Below, piece by piece: positions 1-11,123 of a DNA stretch of 64,000 nucleotides (position 1 is the first letter of the stretch; each line of letters opens with the position of its first letter). The DNA is taken from assembly GCA_900239685.1 (NCBI GenBank), contig OENT01000982.1, positions 1-64,000 on the forward strand. Reading direction: 5' to 3'. The position numbers and the translations under genes were made by a program. The notes beneath the pieces are model-generated. The model made no database searches. It was not told the origin of the DNA and worked only from the letters and a program-made list of their open reading frames with translations. The stretch comes from Rotaria macrura. Taxonomy: Eukaryota; Rotifera; Eurotatoria; Philodinida; Philodinidae.

Positions 1-2212
1 ATGTTTCTTTCGTTGAGAAATTCGCTCAACAAGGTAGGTGTTGTAGGGTATCCGAATCATTTTTTGACATACTGTAGATGAAGGATTCATAGTTGCGTGC
101 AATAGAAAACATGTCGAAAGTATCAAGAAACATGAGACAGTCTAACATGAGTAAAAGTGACAGCAAAAGAAATCCGGATCAAATCTTTTCTGAAAAAAAA
201 TTAAAGACCATCGGTAGAAACACCCTGAAACAATTGAAAGTAATTAACCATGAACGTTCGATTGTAAAAACCAATCTTTCGATAACTGTTAGAAGTATTA
301 TCAAATAATCGGCTGCTGAATCTAAATAATGTTTTTCAACTGCCGTTTTCCAGCTGAAATATTTCGAGTATATTTTAAAAGTTTTGTTTGAATATCATGT
401 TAGAATGTTATTTCATGATGTACCCTTGCTCAAGTATTCTCTATGACATAGAATAGTAATACTTGGATAACGCTTCATACGTCTAGATTCTCGTCAGATT
501 TTATTTCATCGAAAATATCATAATTATTCTGTCTTATTCTCATTTTACAATGTTGTTATTTACAGATACCTACAATCACGTTCGCTTTTAGCCTTCTCTT
601 TTCGAGAAGAGAAAAGCATTACACACTCTTAAGGGCAAAACCTTACCGAGAAACGTAAAAAACAAATTGCACCACTATCAAGCCACCCTTGATAATATTT
701 TTTTATTGCTCTTCATGAATATTCTATGCTTGCAATTGGTTGTGCAATACTATCGTCAACTATATAAAGTAGTGTTTTAACTGTCAGTTCTTTATGTTTT
801 CATTTAGATCATCAACCGCGTTCTGTGCGACAAAAGCACACACCCGGTGGCTTAACAACCAACTTGATGGTGGATTGGAAACGTGTGCTGTCGTTAGGGC
901 AATATTTGCTTATGCATTGATAATTCGTACTTCGAAGTGACTCGAACTTTTCATGTTTGAGTTAGAAACCCGGCTTCCGGCGTGCTCCGATCACAACGAA
1001 ACTCTGCTATCGTCGCCTAACATCGACGCTTTGAGTTGATCGGACGTGTCGAAGGCCACCGATATAGAGGTTCTATTTGTTTGTGTTGATTTGTTTGAAA
1101 TACACAACAATATATTGAATCTCATCGGTGTAACTTCGATTTTATCAACATTCGTCTACGAAGCCGAGTATCGAAAAGACGATAATTATGATTCATTCGA
1201 CAAATACTTGGCCCTTTCTGACAGCACAAGTTTCTAATCTATGTGGAAGATACGGATAAGTATTAGATAAATGTAAGTATTTTCTTTTCAATTCGTTGTT
1301 ATAATTTTAACTTCATTTTACATGTAAAATCAATAGTTAGAAGCAATTAGATGTTGTACATTTGCCTATATTGAAAATGGAATTAAAATCAACGAAGGAT
1401 TGTTTTAATACTAACAAAAAACGTCTCTCATTTACATGCTCGACATGTTATTTGTTTAAAGTGGAAAGATGTTTTTGATTTAATTGTATCATATTTTATT
1501 TTTATCAATATATTGAAATCAATTTATTTTAAACAATGAATTGTGACTAATATGAATGGCGATATAACCTTTAAAAGTATTTACTAATGCATTGAATCGA
1601 CTTGTTTTTCGTGTCGTATTTTTTTTTCGCAATACTTAAAATGAATTGAACAAGAACTAATGGAAATGATCTATTCGATTCTGCTTGATTATTTATCAGT
1701 AGATTTATCCAATGAAATGCATGAGATCTATCATATGATAGTATATCACCAGTTTTTAAAACTCTGTTTGTTGCATTTCAACAGTTCATAATAAATGTTT
1801 CGAAAAATGCAACTGTTTTGCAATAATTATTATTAATCGTGCTCGAAGTTCAGAACAACGTTGCTCTTCACATAAACGGAAAACTCTGTCCGTAAATTTA
1901 CATGTACGTTATTGTAAACATCTCTACTACGGAATCAGAATAGTCTTAATTTCAAAATCAATCGCTGTCAACTTGAAATAAAAAACACAAACGGAACTTG
2001 ACATACTCTAAAAGATAAGCTTGGTTTCCTGTCACACTTAGATAGTTCTATAGAAAACGGTATTGTTGTTATTTCTCGGTGTCTAAATTAGAATCTTGCA
2101 ACTGAAAATAAATATAGTTTGTTTTGTATTTTTTCGATCAAAGTCAGTCTCAATGATATTTTTACATTTCAAGCAAACTCTCAAAAATGATCGTACTTTT
2201 TTCAACTGTAAA
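1..2212. other. No firm gene; one weak coding-like patch
   Basis: AT-rich sequence with only short open frames. At 807-920 (+) a 38-codon open frame follows a possible acceptor (catttag) and is richer in G+C than its surroundings; it encodes a basic stretch with PRSVRQKH and MVDWKRVL. A second open frame lies at 1046-1237 (+). Neither matches a family I know and both end in stops without a clear donor. They could be exons of a decayed gene. A small hairpin (cttctctttt/aagagaaaag) lies near 595-620. Confidence 0.3.
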
Positions 2213-2386
2213 CAGTGGTGTGGTTGTGACACCCGCAAGCATGAAATTTTTTCGTTTTTTCTAAGCGAAACCAAAAATTTTTCTTGCGTTCTGTTCGAAA
2301 TTTGTTTTTACATCCACCCAAAACTTCAACGCAGCCCCCCGCACCCCCCCCCCCTCACCAATGTTGGCTGCTTCGGGCCAGCCCTG
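2213..2386. mobile_element. Short non-autonomous hAT-like element
   Basis: The left edge starts CAGTGGTGTGG, a typical hAT-type terminus. The right edge, read on the minus strand, starts CAGGGCTGGCC. The 8 bases outside each edge are nearly identical (actgtaaa on the left, gctgtaaa on the right), as expected for the 8-bp target duplication of hAT transposons. The element is about 174 bp, carries an unusual C-run near 2334-2354, and has no transposase frame. The ends are only loosely inverted, so the right edge could be a truncation and the flanking match chance. Confidence 0.45.
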
Positions 2387-2394
2387 GCTGTAAA

Positions 2395-3883
2395 TAAGTA
2401 CACTTTTGGCAGTAAGATCGATGTTTGAATTATTTTTCAAAAAAAAAATGTTTTTCGTTCGAATCAATGTTATGGTTCTCTTTACTTTGATATATGCATA
2501 AAGATTTGATATAAAATCAAATGTAACATGTATAGAGTTTGACTCAATTTGCTCTATCCGTCAGTATTTCCATATTGTTCTTTTTTCCTCTCTTTGCTGT
2601 CCAACAAATAGTTGTCATAGTGAGAGATGAAAAAGAAATCACTTTTCAAATTTGTGTGATCCTGAGTAAGCACCAAGGACATTTCATCTAAAAATAAATT
2701 CGTTCATTTCACCTAGAACTCAACAACACAATTCATCAAAACATGAATTACTCAAATATAAAACAGAAGCTTTTTGTTGGTGTTGTATTCTAATATTTTC
2801 TTTTTTCTTCTACGTAATACTCACTTGGTCCGTGGATTTTTTTTACAGGAGCTTACTCAACTACATATTAAAAGAGTAGTTTGACATACAGAAATATTAT
2901 TTTGTCAAAGGAAAAGGAAGTGAGTGGTAAAACAAATGCTTTTTATTCCTATGACGATGTTCAGTTTTGAAAAAAAAATGCATATCTTATCGATTGCATT
3001 TAAAATTTGTTCTTGTTCAACATCAATCAAGCTTTAAAAAGACAAATAATTATAAGTTCTCTCTTTTGCGATTTCTAATTTGCAAGTGCTTAATACTTTG
3101 AACCTATGCTAATTATTGAGCGAATTGTTATCTATACACGACAATGTTCGTCAAGTTCTCTAAATAGCTTGACATTGCAGCAATACTAAAACTCATGGGA
3201 CGATTAAGATTGATTGTGAGACGTTCCTATTTGAACACAAACAATCTATTTCGACGTGTGACTTATAATCGTTTAAGAAAACGAGATTCGATGAAGATTT
3301 ATTTCATTCATAGTTTTCTATTCAATGCTATTGATTGTGTCAAAATTCAGGCAAGTATATCACACATTTCATGATATTACATACATTGAAATAATATCCA
3401 TTACCGACTACGTTGTTATGATTTCATGAGTCCTCGTGAATGTGTGTCAGAAAAAAACACCAATTCATCGATCAGCTACAGATACGATAAAGTTTATTCT
3501 CAGATGATAAATAAATTGGTACTTAAATTGAACTTCTGTTTTTTTTGCCATAAACCACAACTAGCATACAAGATACTTGTATAAATCTTGATATAATGAA
3601 TGAATGAACATCATATCTTCTTCATAGTTGTCTATGTCATATAAATTAATTCAATCTTCAAATATCATTTCTATCTTTATTTTACAATTAAATTTTTATT
3701 CATCAAAAATTATCCTATAAGATACTAGCCTACGAAGAGATTCATGATTTCTTGCAACAACGAAACATTCAAATATAAAAGGACTGACACAAACAAACAA
3801 TAGAAGATAATGGAGGAGAATAAAAGAGATTATTGTTCTGCTTTTTATATAGCACCGGTCAATTAAAAATGAAAATATTTGCT
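2395..3883. other. Intergenic, nothing recognised
   Basis: AT-rich sequence with frequent stops in all frames and homopolymer runs. It lies beyond the 3' end of the LIM-protein gene, which is transcribed towards it. No gene, RNA or repeat was recognised. Confidence 0.5.
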
Positions 3884-4932
3884 TTAATGCCCATTTAAAG
3901 ATCTACCTTTGAGACCAAATAAACGTTGATAGCAATCTAAGAAAAAAAATCAAATACGTTACGCACTAAAATACTATTGAGTCCCTTTACTATTGTCATA
4001 GAGTTCTCCGTTGTGTTCCGAAAAGCGTGCACCACTAATGCTTCCTTTACAATTTGCACATGTAAAACATCCTTTATGAAATGACTGCAATTCGAAGGAG
4101 AGAAAAAGAACGCATAGCATACATTAGTTGAAAAGAAAGTCTAATTGTTTGTTTTTAACTTACTTTCCCAGCTGCTCGAACTCCTTCGGCAAAATAAACT
4201 GTTTTCAAACATCGAGGACAAAGATCTTTCGATATCGATATTGATTTTAGTGGTAATACAGTTGTCGATGATGAGGATTGCTGTTTTAACGATTCTGATG
4301 GTTGTTCAACAGTGCATGTAATAATATTTTTTTGAGAACTGCTATGACGTGAATCATCATCTGACGACGTATGAGATACTGACGAACCTGTTGATGTTGC
4401 TCGTTCATAATGATGATGACTATCAACATTATCTTCCACTTGATTTAAATTTGGACTATCCAATGATGTATCCGTAATCAATGTTCTCAAACCATGGCCA
4501 ACTGTAATAAAGCACAATAAATTACATAATATATCAGTCTTTTTTATTTTTGTATGAAATACTTTTTTCACCTCCTCGTGGACCATATTGACGATTATAA
4601 CATGATACACAATAGATCTTCTTCTCGTGTGTATTTAGATTACCTGAATTAAGCAATGTGTTGCAAGAAACTAATGAAAAATAAAACATAACAACAAATA
4701 CAACTGCTAGATGAAATATGACGAACGAAGAAAAACTATCTATTTTACCACATTTAAGACATAGTTTATGAAATTTTTGTCCAGCACCAGTTACTTCTTC
4801 GGCTGGAAAAACAGATTTATTACAATGAGCACACGACGGTGCAGACACTGTCGATCGCCATTGTATTGTTTTATAACCAGTTCTAAGATCCCAATTATTC
4901 CATTGAAATCCACCTTTACTCGATCCCTTCAT
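3884..4932 (-). CDS. Two-LIM-domain protein, CSRP/MLP type
   Basis: Five exons on the minus strand: 4749-4932, 4572-4670, 4164-4501, 3991-4084 and 3884-3936, together 768 nt or 255 residues. CSRP/muscle LIM proteins are zinc-binding adaptors on actin, Z-discs and in nuclei. LIM1 is about residues 34-92 (CAHC, HKLC, then CVSC and YCVSCY) and ends in the family signature YGPRG. LIM2 is about 189-246 (CPRC, HKGCFTC, NNCYQRLFGLKG). In LIM2 the Cys usually following the Tyr is Asp (YDNNC), so one zinc ligand is changed. A Ser/His/Asp-rich linker of about 95 residues separates the LIMs, unlike the Gly-rich linkers of short CRPs. Exon 4 runs into an apparent stop at 3974-3976 if its donor is missed; splicing to 3936 restores the end of LIM2. 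The start follows ttgtag, so an upstream exon is possible. Confidence 0.88.
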
Positions 4933-6093
4933 CTACAATATGAAACTAAAGAATTGTTGCAATCAATAGAAAAACATCACTCTGCCATGTCGAATCTTTC
5001 ACAATATAATAGAAAAATAGCGGATTCATATATATATATATATACTGTGCTATTCACTATTCGTTCGGTCTAATATAATCAATGAGAGAAAAACAATCTA
5101 TACGTAATCTATCGACAAGAAATATTCTTCGGGCAGTTTTTTCGTATTCTAACTAAATATCATTTCTCTCTGTGTGGTTTCTAAGCGAACAAAGAAAAGA
5201 AAAAAGAACGAAGAGCAAACTTAATATTCACTGTTAATAAATCAATCTTTACGAATGAAATCATTCTGCTCAATGCTGAACCGATGTAGAAAAAATAAAG
5301 ATATCTTCAATCGATTTTCTTACTGCTCAGTGAATATCTTATTAGATAATTCTACCATTTTTATTCTACATTCTACTAGAAATGTTCAAAAATTCATCTC
5401 GATATAAGTCAATGTCTCTAAAAGATTTATTCGTTTATCACTCATTTTTGACTATGATCTGGATCATTAATTTAAATCATAAAGTACTTATTAGAATATC
5501 GTGAAAGAAAAAAAAAGGGAACTGCACATCGACTGTCTTGAACTATTCAATATTTAAACAATAGGAATGATGTCGAGATAGAAGACGAAAGACTTTCTAA
5601 ATAATAAATTCAAAAGAAGAAAAAAGCCAATAAAAGTCTAGTGTTATTTTTTAATTTACATAGAAAAAAAAAGCAATTATATATGATCAAAAAAGTCTTT
5701 TTTTTAATGCAAGTGTAATGTCATCTATGTCTTTGAAAATAAATAAATAGTGTGCTTGATAAAACATAGATGCCGAAATGAAATCAAATTATACTTATCT
5801 TTCATATTTGAAACAGAAAAAAAAATATTCAAAAAGGAAAAGGAAGCGATGAGTCAATATCTTAACATGATCTAAAGAACACAAAAAAACCCAATTGTCA
5901 TCGTTGATAACTAGAACATACATGTTCAACACGATTTATTTCACCTATTGAAATATGACGAATAGAATTCTTCGTCTTTTTTGGGTGTACTTATTAAAGA
6001 AATATTTTGATTGACTAGAGATAACAAGATAAAAATAAATGTAGTAGTTGCACAACAGACAAACGTCTATTCATAGACAAATACTCGTAACTA
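4933..6093. other. Divergent intergenic region
   Basis: About 1.16 kb between the start of the LIM-protein gene (leftward) and the start of the GH32 gene (rightward), so it should hold both promoters. It is very AT-rich, with an (AT)n tract near 5030-5044 and several A-runs. No clear promoter element can be singled out and no further gene is visible. Confidence 0.5.
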
Positions 6094-7941
6094 ATGCTTC
6101 TATTCACGGTTTTATTTGTAATCATCGAATTTGTTCGAACGGATGACCCATTACGCCCACAATATCATTTGATGCCAGTTAAAAATTGGCTCAATGATCC
6201 AAATGGACCTATCTACTACAATGGTTACTATCACATGTTCTTTCAATATAATCCAAATGGTGCTGTATGGGGAGATATGCACTGGGTAAGAAGAAATACC
6301 ATAGTCCATTTTTTACTTTTACTATTGTTATCATTTTTCTTAAAGGGTCATGCCTATAGTAAAGATATGGTTCATTGGATGCATCTACCAATAGGTCTTG
6401 CACCTGATCAATCATATGACATGAATGGAATATTTACAGGAAGCACAACGATTGTCGATGGTATCCCAGTTATTATTTATACAGGCATAACGAATGGAAA
6501 TCAACAAGTACAATGTCAAGCAACTCCGGCTAATATATCTGATCCAACACTAACCAATTGGACAAAGTCTCCATTGAATCCTTTGATAACATCTCCTAAT
6601 GGACGTGATCCATCAACAGGATTTCAAGATGAGGAGAACAATTATTATTTAATCTATGGTTATGGTACAGATGAATTAGGTGGTCAGGCTGTATTATTTA
6701 CATCAAAGGATTTCTTAAACTGGACATATTTACATCCCATACATAACAATCAATATGATAAATTTTGGGAATGTCCAGACATATTCAATGTTACGAATAA
6801 AATCGTTTTAAAAGCATCGTTACTTGGACATGACTTTTGGACACTAGGAAATATTGATCCTGAAAAACTAATCTTTACACCGACTAATCATGATCTTGGT
6901 GAATTTATTCAATTAATTGATCATGGCAAGTTTTATGCATCGAAAACATTTTACGATCCAATCAATAATCAACAAATAATAATGGGTTGGACGTCTGAAG
7001 ATGATAATCTAGGTCCACAACGTGGTTGGCAAGGATTTCATACACTTCCACGAACAATATTTCTATCAGAAGATGGACTCGAACTACGTTTACGTCCAAT
7101 TGATGCTCTAAAAACTTTGCGCGATACACAAAGTCATCGAAATTTTAATGATATTGTCCTACCTTTAGAAGTTCCATTTGAATTAATACCTGATGTCAAT
7201 GGAAATCAAATTGAAATTCGAATTAATTGGCAATTTCCTATGAATGAAGTACATAGAAATAGTTCCTCTCTTCGTATTTCTCTATAATTCTTTCTATTTT
7301 CATAGAATTTAGATTTTGGTTTAATTGTATTATCAACACTCGATGGTATTCAACGAACAAGTATCGGGATAGCTTCAAGAAATAATACAAGTGTTATGAT
7401 GAATTGGGATCTACCTGGATGGGATTATTTTAGCGTACCTAATATTTCACAATGGTCGAATTGTCAAACAGCTTGCAATCAAGATAACACATGTCAAGCA
7501 TGGACATTTGTTAAAGATCGAGCAGTTAATAACAACTGTTTTCTAAAATCTGGTGTTCCACTTTTATCGTCGAATTCAGATTGTATATCAGGTGTCAAGC
7601 AAAAGGAAAATAATCAACAAGTCATATGGGTTTATATTAATAGAGCACTATCACAAAACAATCCCGGTGCTGCAAATGGACCACTTCATGCACCTGTATG
7701 GATGGAACGAACGTCGATGAACAATCAATGGTTTCTTGAATTAGATATTTTTATTGATCATTCAGTTATTGAAATATTTGAACCCCAAGGTGGTCGATTT
7801 GCATTAACAGGACGTGTCTATCCAGAAGAAGAGACTGCAAATAATTTAGCTGTTTATGTTAACCATGCTCCAAATCAAAAGAATGAAAACATTATCATTA
7901 ATGCGATCGATATTTGGCACTTGAATACAATATGGACATAG
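6094..7941 (+). CDS. Secreted GH32 beta-fructofuranosidase with inserted PAN-like module
   Basis: Three exons, 6094-6285, 6346-7248 and 7306-7941, total 1731 nt or 576 residues. GH32 enzymes hydrolyse sucrose and fructans by a retaining mechanism. A hydrophobic signal peptide (about residues 1-16) is followed by WLNDPNG with nucleophile Asp35, GRDPSTGF with transition-state Asp152, and WECPD with acid/base Glu206. QYNPNGAVWGDMHW, then GHAYSKD across intron 1, resembles plant and fungal invertases. After the propeller the second domain begins (FGLIVLS) and is interrupted at about 398-464 by a five-Cys module (DLPGWDY, CQAWTF, CFLK, CISGVK) resembling PAN_4/apple domains, before the sandwich resumes with IDHSVIEIF. 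Sucrose-cleaving GH32 genes are rare in animals, so horizontal origin is likely but unproven. Both introns are about 60 nt and in phase 0, as in resident genes. All catalytic residues are intact. Confidence 0.93.
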
Positions 7942-9395
7942 ACTAACGAAAAACTTGCGCCATTGATATTTAATATAAGTATTAAATATGACTTTATCGA
8001 ACAGAAAATTTGTTTGTTTATAGAAGTGAATTATCTCTTTTCATCTACAATCCTAGATTGATGATCATTAGATAGTGCAATAGAAAGCAATTTAATAAAT
8101 ATATAAAGTCATTTTTCGATTCATATTTCATTTATGATTTTGAAATTTATGTAGGTTTGATAGGATTATCAATACTGAATATTGTTCTTCATGTATATTC
8201 ACAATGTTCAATCAGAATCGTTACATATTGTAGTAGATATAACACTGAACATGTCACAGACAAGATATTGATAACGTCGCGTCTTACACATGGCAGCTAT
8301 ATCTTAATTTTATTTTGTAGTGAATGAAACATAAGCGGTGTAAAAAAAACATGTATCACAAAATAGCAACCCATTACGATTAGCAACAATAGTCATGTTG
8401 ACTTTCATATATTCATTCCACTTGACAGTTAAATTAAAGGACGAATGATTGTCAATGTATCATCAAACAAAAGCTATTGTTATGAAAATCATTCAAACTT
8501 GAGATAGCTAGAGGAGTAAACATTTTAGAAATTAGAAATTGGAAATTCTTAAAATAAAAATCAGTGTTCGAACGATATGCGCCAATACCTTCGAGCATCT
8601 TCACGATCATATCGAATATTTTTTACTAGTTAAGGCACGATATTAGACACTGTTAATGAACTACTATCATTCTCATTGATGATCGATATTACATGCATGG
8701 TTTAAGATTATTTTGGAAAGTATTTAAAAAAGAAAAATACCATATCGGTTATTTAGTGCTTTTAGATAAAGAGTTTAAGATAAGTCAGGGAGTTTTAAAA
8801 TACTTTTGTTTACGCGCAAGCTTCATGATTAAAATCCTTATCTTTTTCTTTCTAACGTTCAACTTAAATTAATTCTAATCAAAAGTTCAGTATCTAATGT
8901 TGTACATGGCATTTAATATTAATAAATGTTTCGAACATTTCTCATCCATGTAAATATGTAATAAGTTTGTTTTCATGTTCTAATAAGAAATTTATTTTTC
9001 ATGCATAAAGACAAAAAAAATGGCGAACGTGACGTTAAACGATCGCGATTCTACCAGGTGAAGAGAAAGCACATATATATATATATATATATATATATTA
9101 AAGGCAATATAATAAATCATTTTCACCTTTCATCACTGCAAATGTAGAAAGCCTTGCTTATTCAAGCACAATGTGCAGCTGCGCATGTTATTATTCGATA
9201 TTTTCGAGTCTATTCTGCAGCGTGACTACATGTTTTATAAACAAAAAATTATTGCACCTAAGTATCGACGTCTGATTTTTTTTCTTCTTCTACGCATAAA
9301 ATAGATAATGAACGGTCTCTGTATACTTGAACTCTATTAAACTTTAGATATATTATTCTGATTAGATTATTATTATTGTTATTATTATTTAAATC
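7942..9395. other. Intergenic, no gene seen
   Basis: AT-rich spacer between the GH32 gene and the phosphatase gene. An AATAAA-containing stretch near 8093 could serve the GH32 transcript. An (AT)n microsatellite lies at about 9073-9099. The final few hundred bases should hold the phosphatase promoter, but no specific element is recognisable. Confidence 0.5.
9073..9099. repeat. (AT)n microsatellite
   Basis: Uninterrupted AT dinucleotide run of about 26 nt in the spacer upstream of the histidine phosphatase gene. Confidence 0.9.
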
Positions 9396-11123
9396 ATGGC
9401 CCATAATAACTTGCCAAATGGTATGAATAATAACCGTCGATTACCATCATTGGCCATGGCAACCAATAATCCAATTACGCAAGAAAATACATATGAATTT
9501 GAGCTCATGAAATTAATGGAGCAAGAACGGCAATTAATGGTTGCTCAAGTATGTATCTAATATTATACTATTAGAATTCATAGAGTCTAGAAAGTTTCTT
9601 TTAATTGTTTAGAAACAATTGCAGCGAGAAAATTTTCTAGCTAAACAACAACAAGCGCAACAAGCGCAACATCATCAATATCTTCCATATGGTAATGACG
9701 TATATTCAGATTTACAATCTCAATCGATTTCTCAAATAAATCGACATATAATGCCAGCGATAAAACCACTTCGGATAATAATTATTCGTCATGCTGAACG
9801 AGTCGATGCTGTTCTAGGATCAGATTGGTCAAAGAAGAGCTTCGATCGAAATGGTCGCTACATAAGATTTAGTGAACATTTGCCTGATGCGTATGAATTT
9901 TCTTTTACGAAATAATTTTTTTCTTGTTTAACAATGGATAAGATATATTCTAGATTACCAACGCGTTCTTATTTACATCACTATGTCATTGATGTACCAT
10001 TGACAAATCGTGGCCGTATGCATGCATTTAAAACAGGTAAAGCATTACTACTCAATGGATATGCAGCAGATATTTGTTATACAAGTCCATCGTTACGTTG
10101 TGTTCAAAGCGCTGATGGCATCCTAAATGGTATGGGTCGAAAAAGTGTTCCCATGCAATTAGTAAGGTCAAGTTAGTTTTAATTCTATGAACATATGTTT
10201 TTTGTGTTTCAACATGAAAAAAATAGGAACCAGGATTATTTGAATGTTATTTAAATGATTTTAAACGTACATTATGTTTTATGACTAAAGATGAATTAGC
10301 GACTAATGGATATAATATTGATAAATCCTATCAATCATTGATGCCATTTATGCGTCCACATGATAGTCAACTTGATTATTATGAACGATGTCGAACAATA
10401 ATGGATGTGATAACCGAACGACATCAAGCTAATGGTGGAACAATTCTGATTGTAGCACGTAAGTTCGACAGGATATCTTCGTTTTTGTTCATTTTCTATT
10501 ATTTATTTTTGTTTTTTAACTCCTTAGATGCTCCAAGTCTTGAAGGTCTTACAAGACATTTATCAGGTGGTAAACTTCAGCCAGGTTTGTTGATGTATTT
10601 TGTCTTCTCGTACAAGAATTTCTGGATATATTCCTTCTTTTTTTTTGAAGAAAAATTATTTGATATTGCTCGCCGAGTACCATTTCTAGCAATGACAATT
10701 GTCGAAAAGAACAGTATCGATAGTCCATGGCTATTTCGTACGCAACCACTTCAAACAGGTACAACACAATCGATTCGTGAAGTTGCACTCGAACTCACGT
10801 CACCATCGGCAGTCATACCTTATCATCCAACACCTCAACAAAAACAATTACCACCAACAAAACAACAAGCAGCAGCAATGGCAACATCAATTCAAATAAT
10901 TCCAGCACAATCACAACAACAATATCAACAATCATCAGTTCAAGCATTACTAGCACGAACGCAACAAGAACACGAGCAACAGCGGCTACAACAAAATCAA
11001 AGTCTACGACTTCGACTTCCAATAGGTCCAATACCAATCGATCCGAAAAAAGTTGTCAAAAGTTCGACAGCACCAAATTTGCCAACAAGCAATTCATTGA
11101 GTGAAATGTTTCGGGTTATTTAA
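9396..11123 (+). CDS. UBASH3/Sts-like histidine phosphatase
   Basis: Six exons: 9396-9548, 9613-9890, 9954-10161, 10227-10458, 10528-10584 and 10651-11123, total 1401 nt or 466 residues. The core (about residues 104-340) is a phosphoglycerate-mutase-fold histidine phosphatase. RHAER carries the phospho-acceptor His111, and the GSDW..SFDRNGRY motif after it is typical of the Sts/TULA (UBASH3) and ecdysteroid-phosphatase group. SPSLRCVQSA holds the substrate-binding Arg, EPGLFE the acidic motif, and VAHAPS the second catalytic His291, whose codon is split by intron 4. Vertebrate UBASH3 proteins add UBA and SH3 domains before the phosphatase; here there is only a Gln-rich region of about 100 residues, and after the core a tail of about 120 residues rich in Gln, Pro and Ala. 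Substrate is unknown; family members remove phosphate from phosphotyrosine proteins or steroid phosphates. Other frames open across the Gln-rich tail are shadows. Confidence 0.88.

Noticed and set aside
2096..2428. 110-codon open frame on the plus strand
   Set aside because: Low-complexity composition crossing the hAT-like element and a C-run; no motif and an opposing frame on the other strand.
3974..3976. Stop codon apparently truncating LIM2 of the LIM protein
   Set aside because: A GTAAAG donor at 3985-3990 and a cttag acceptor before 3936 give an exon completing the LIM domain with the family ending.
10699..11037. Alternative frames over the 3' part of the phosphatase gene on both strands
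   Set aside because: They arise from CAA-rich repeats encoding the Gln-rich tail; only the called frame continues the phosphatase domain.
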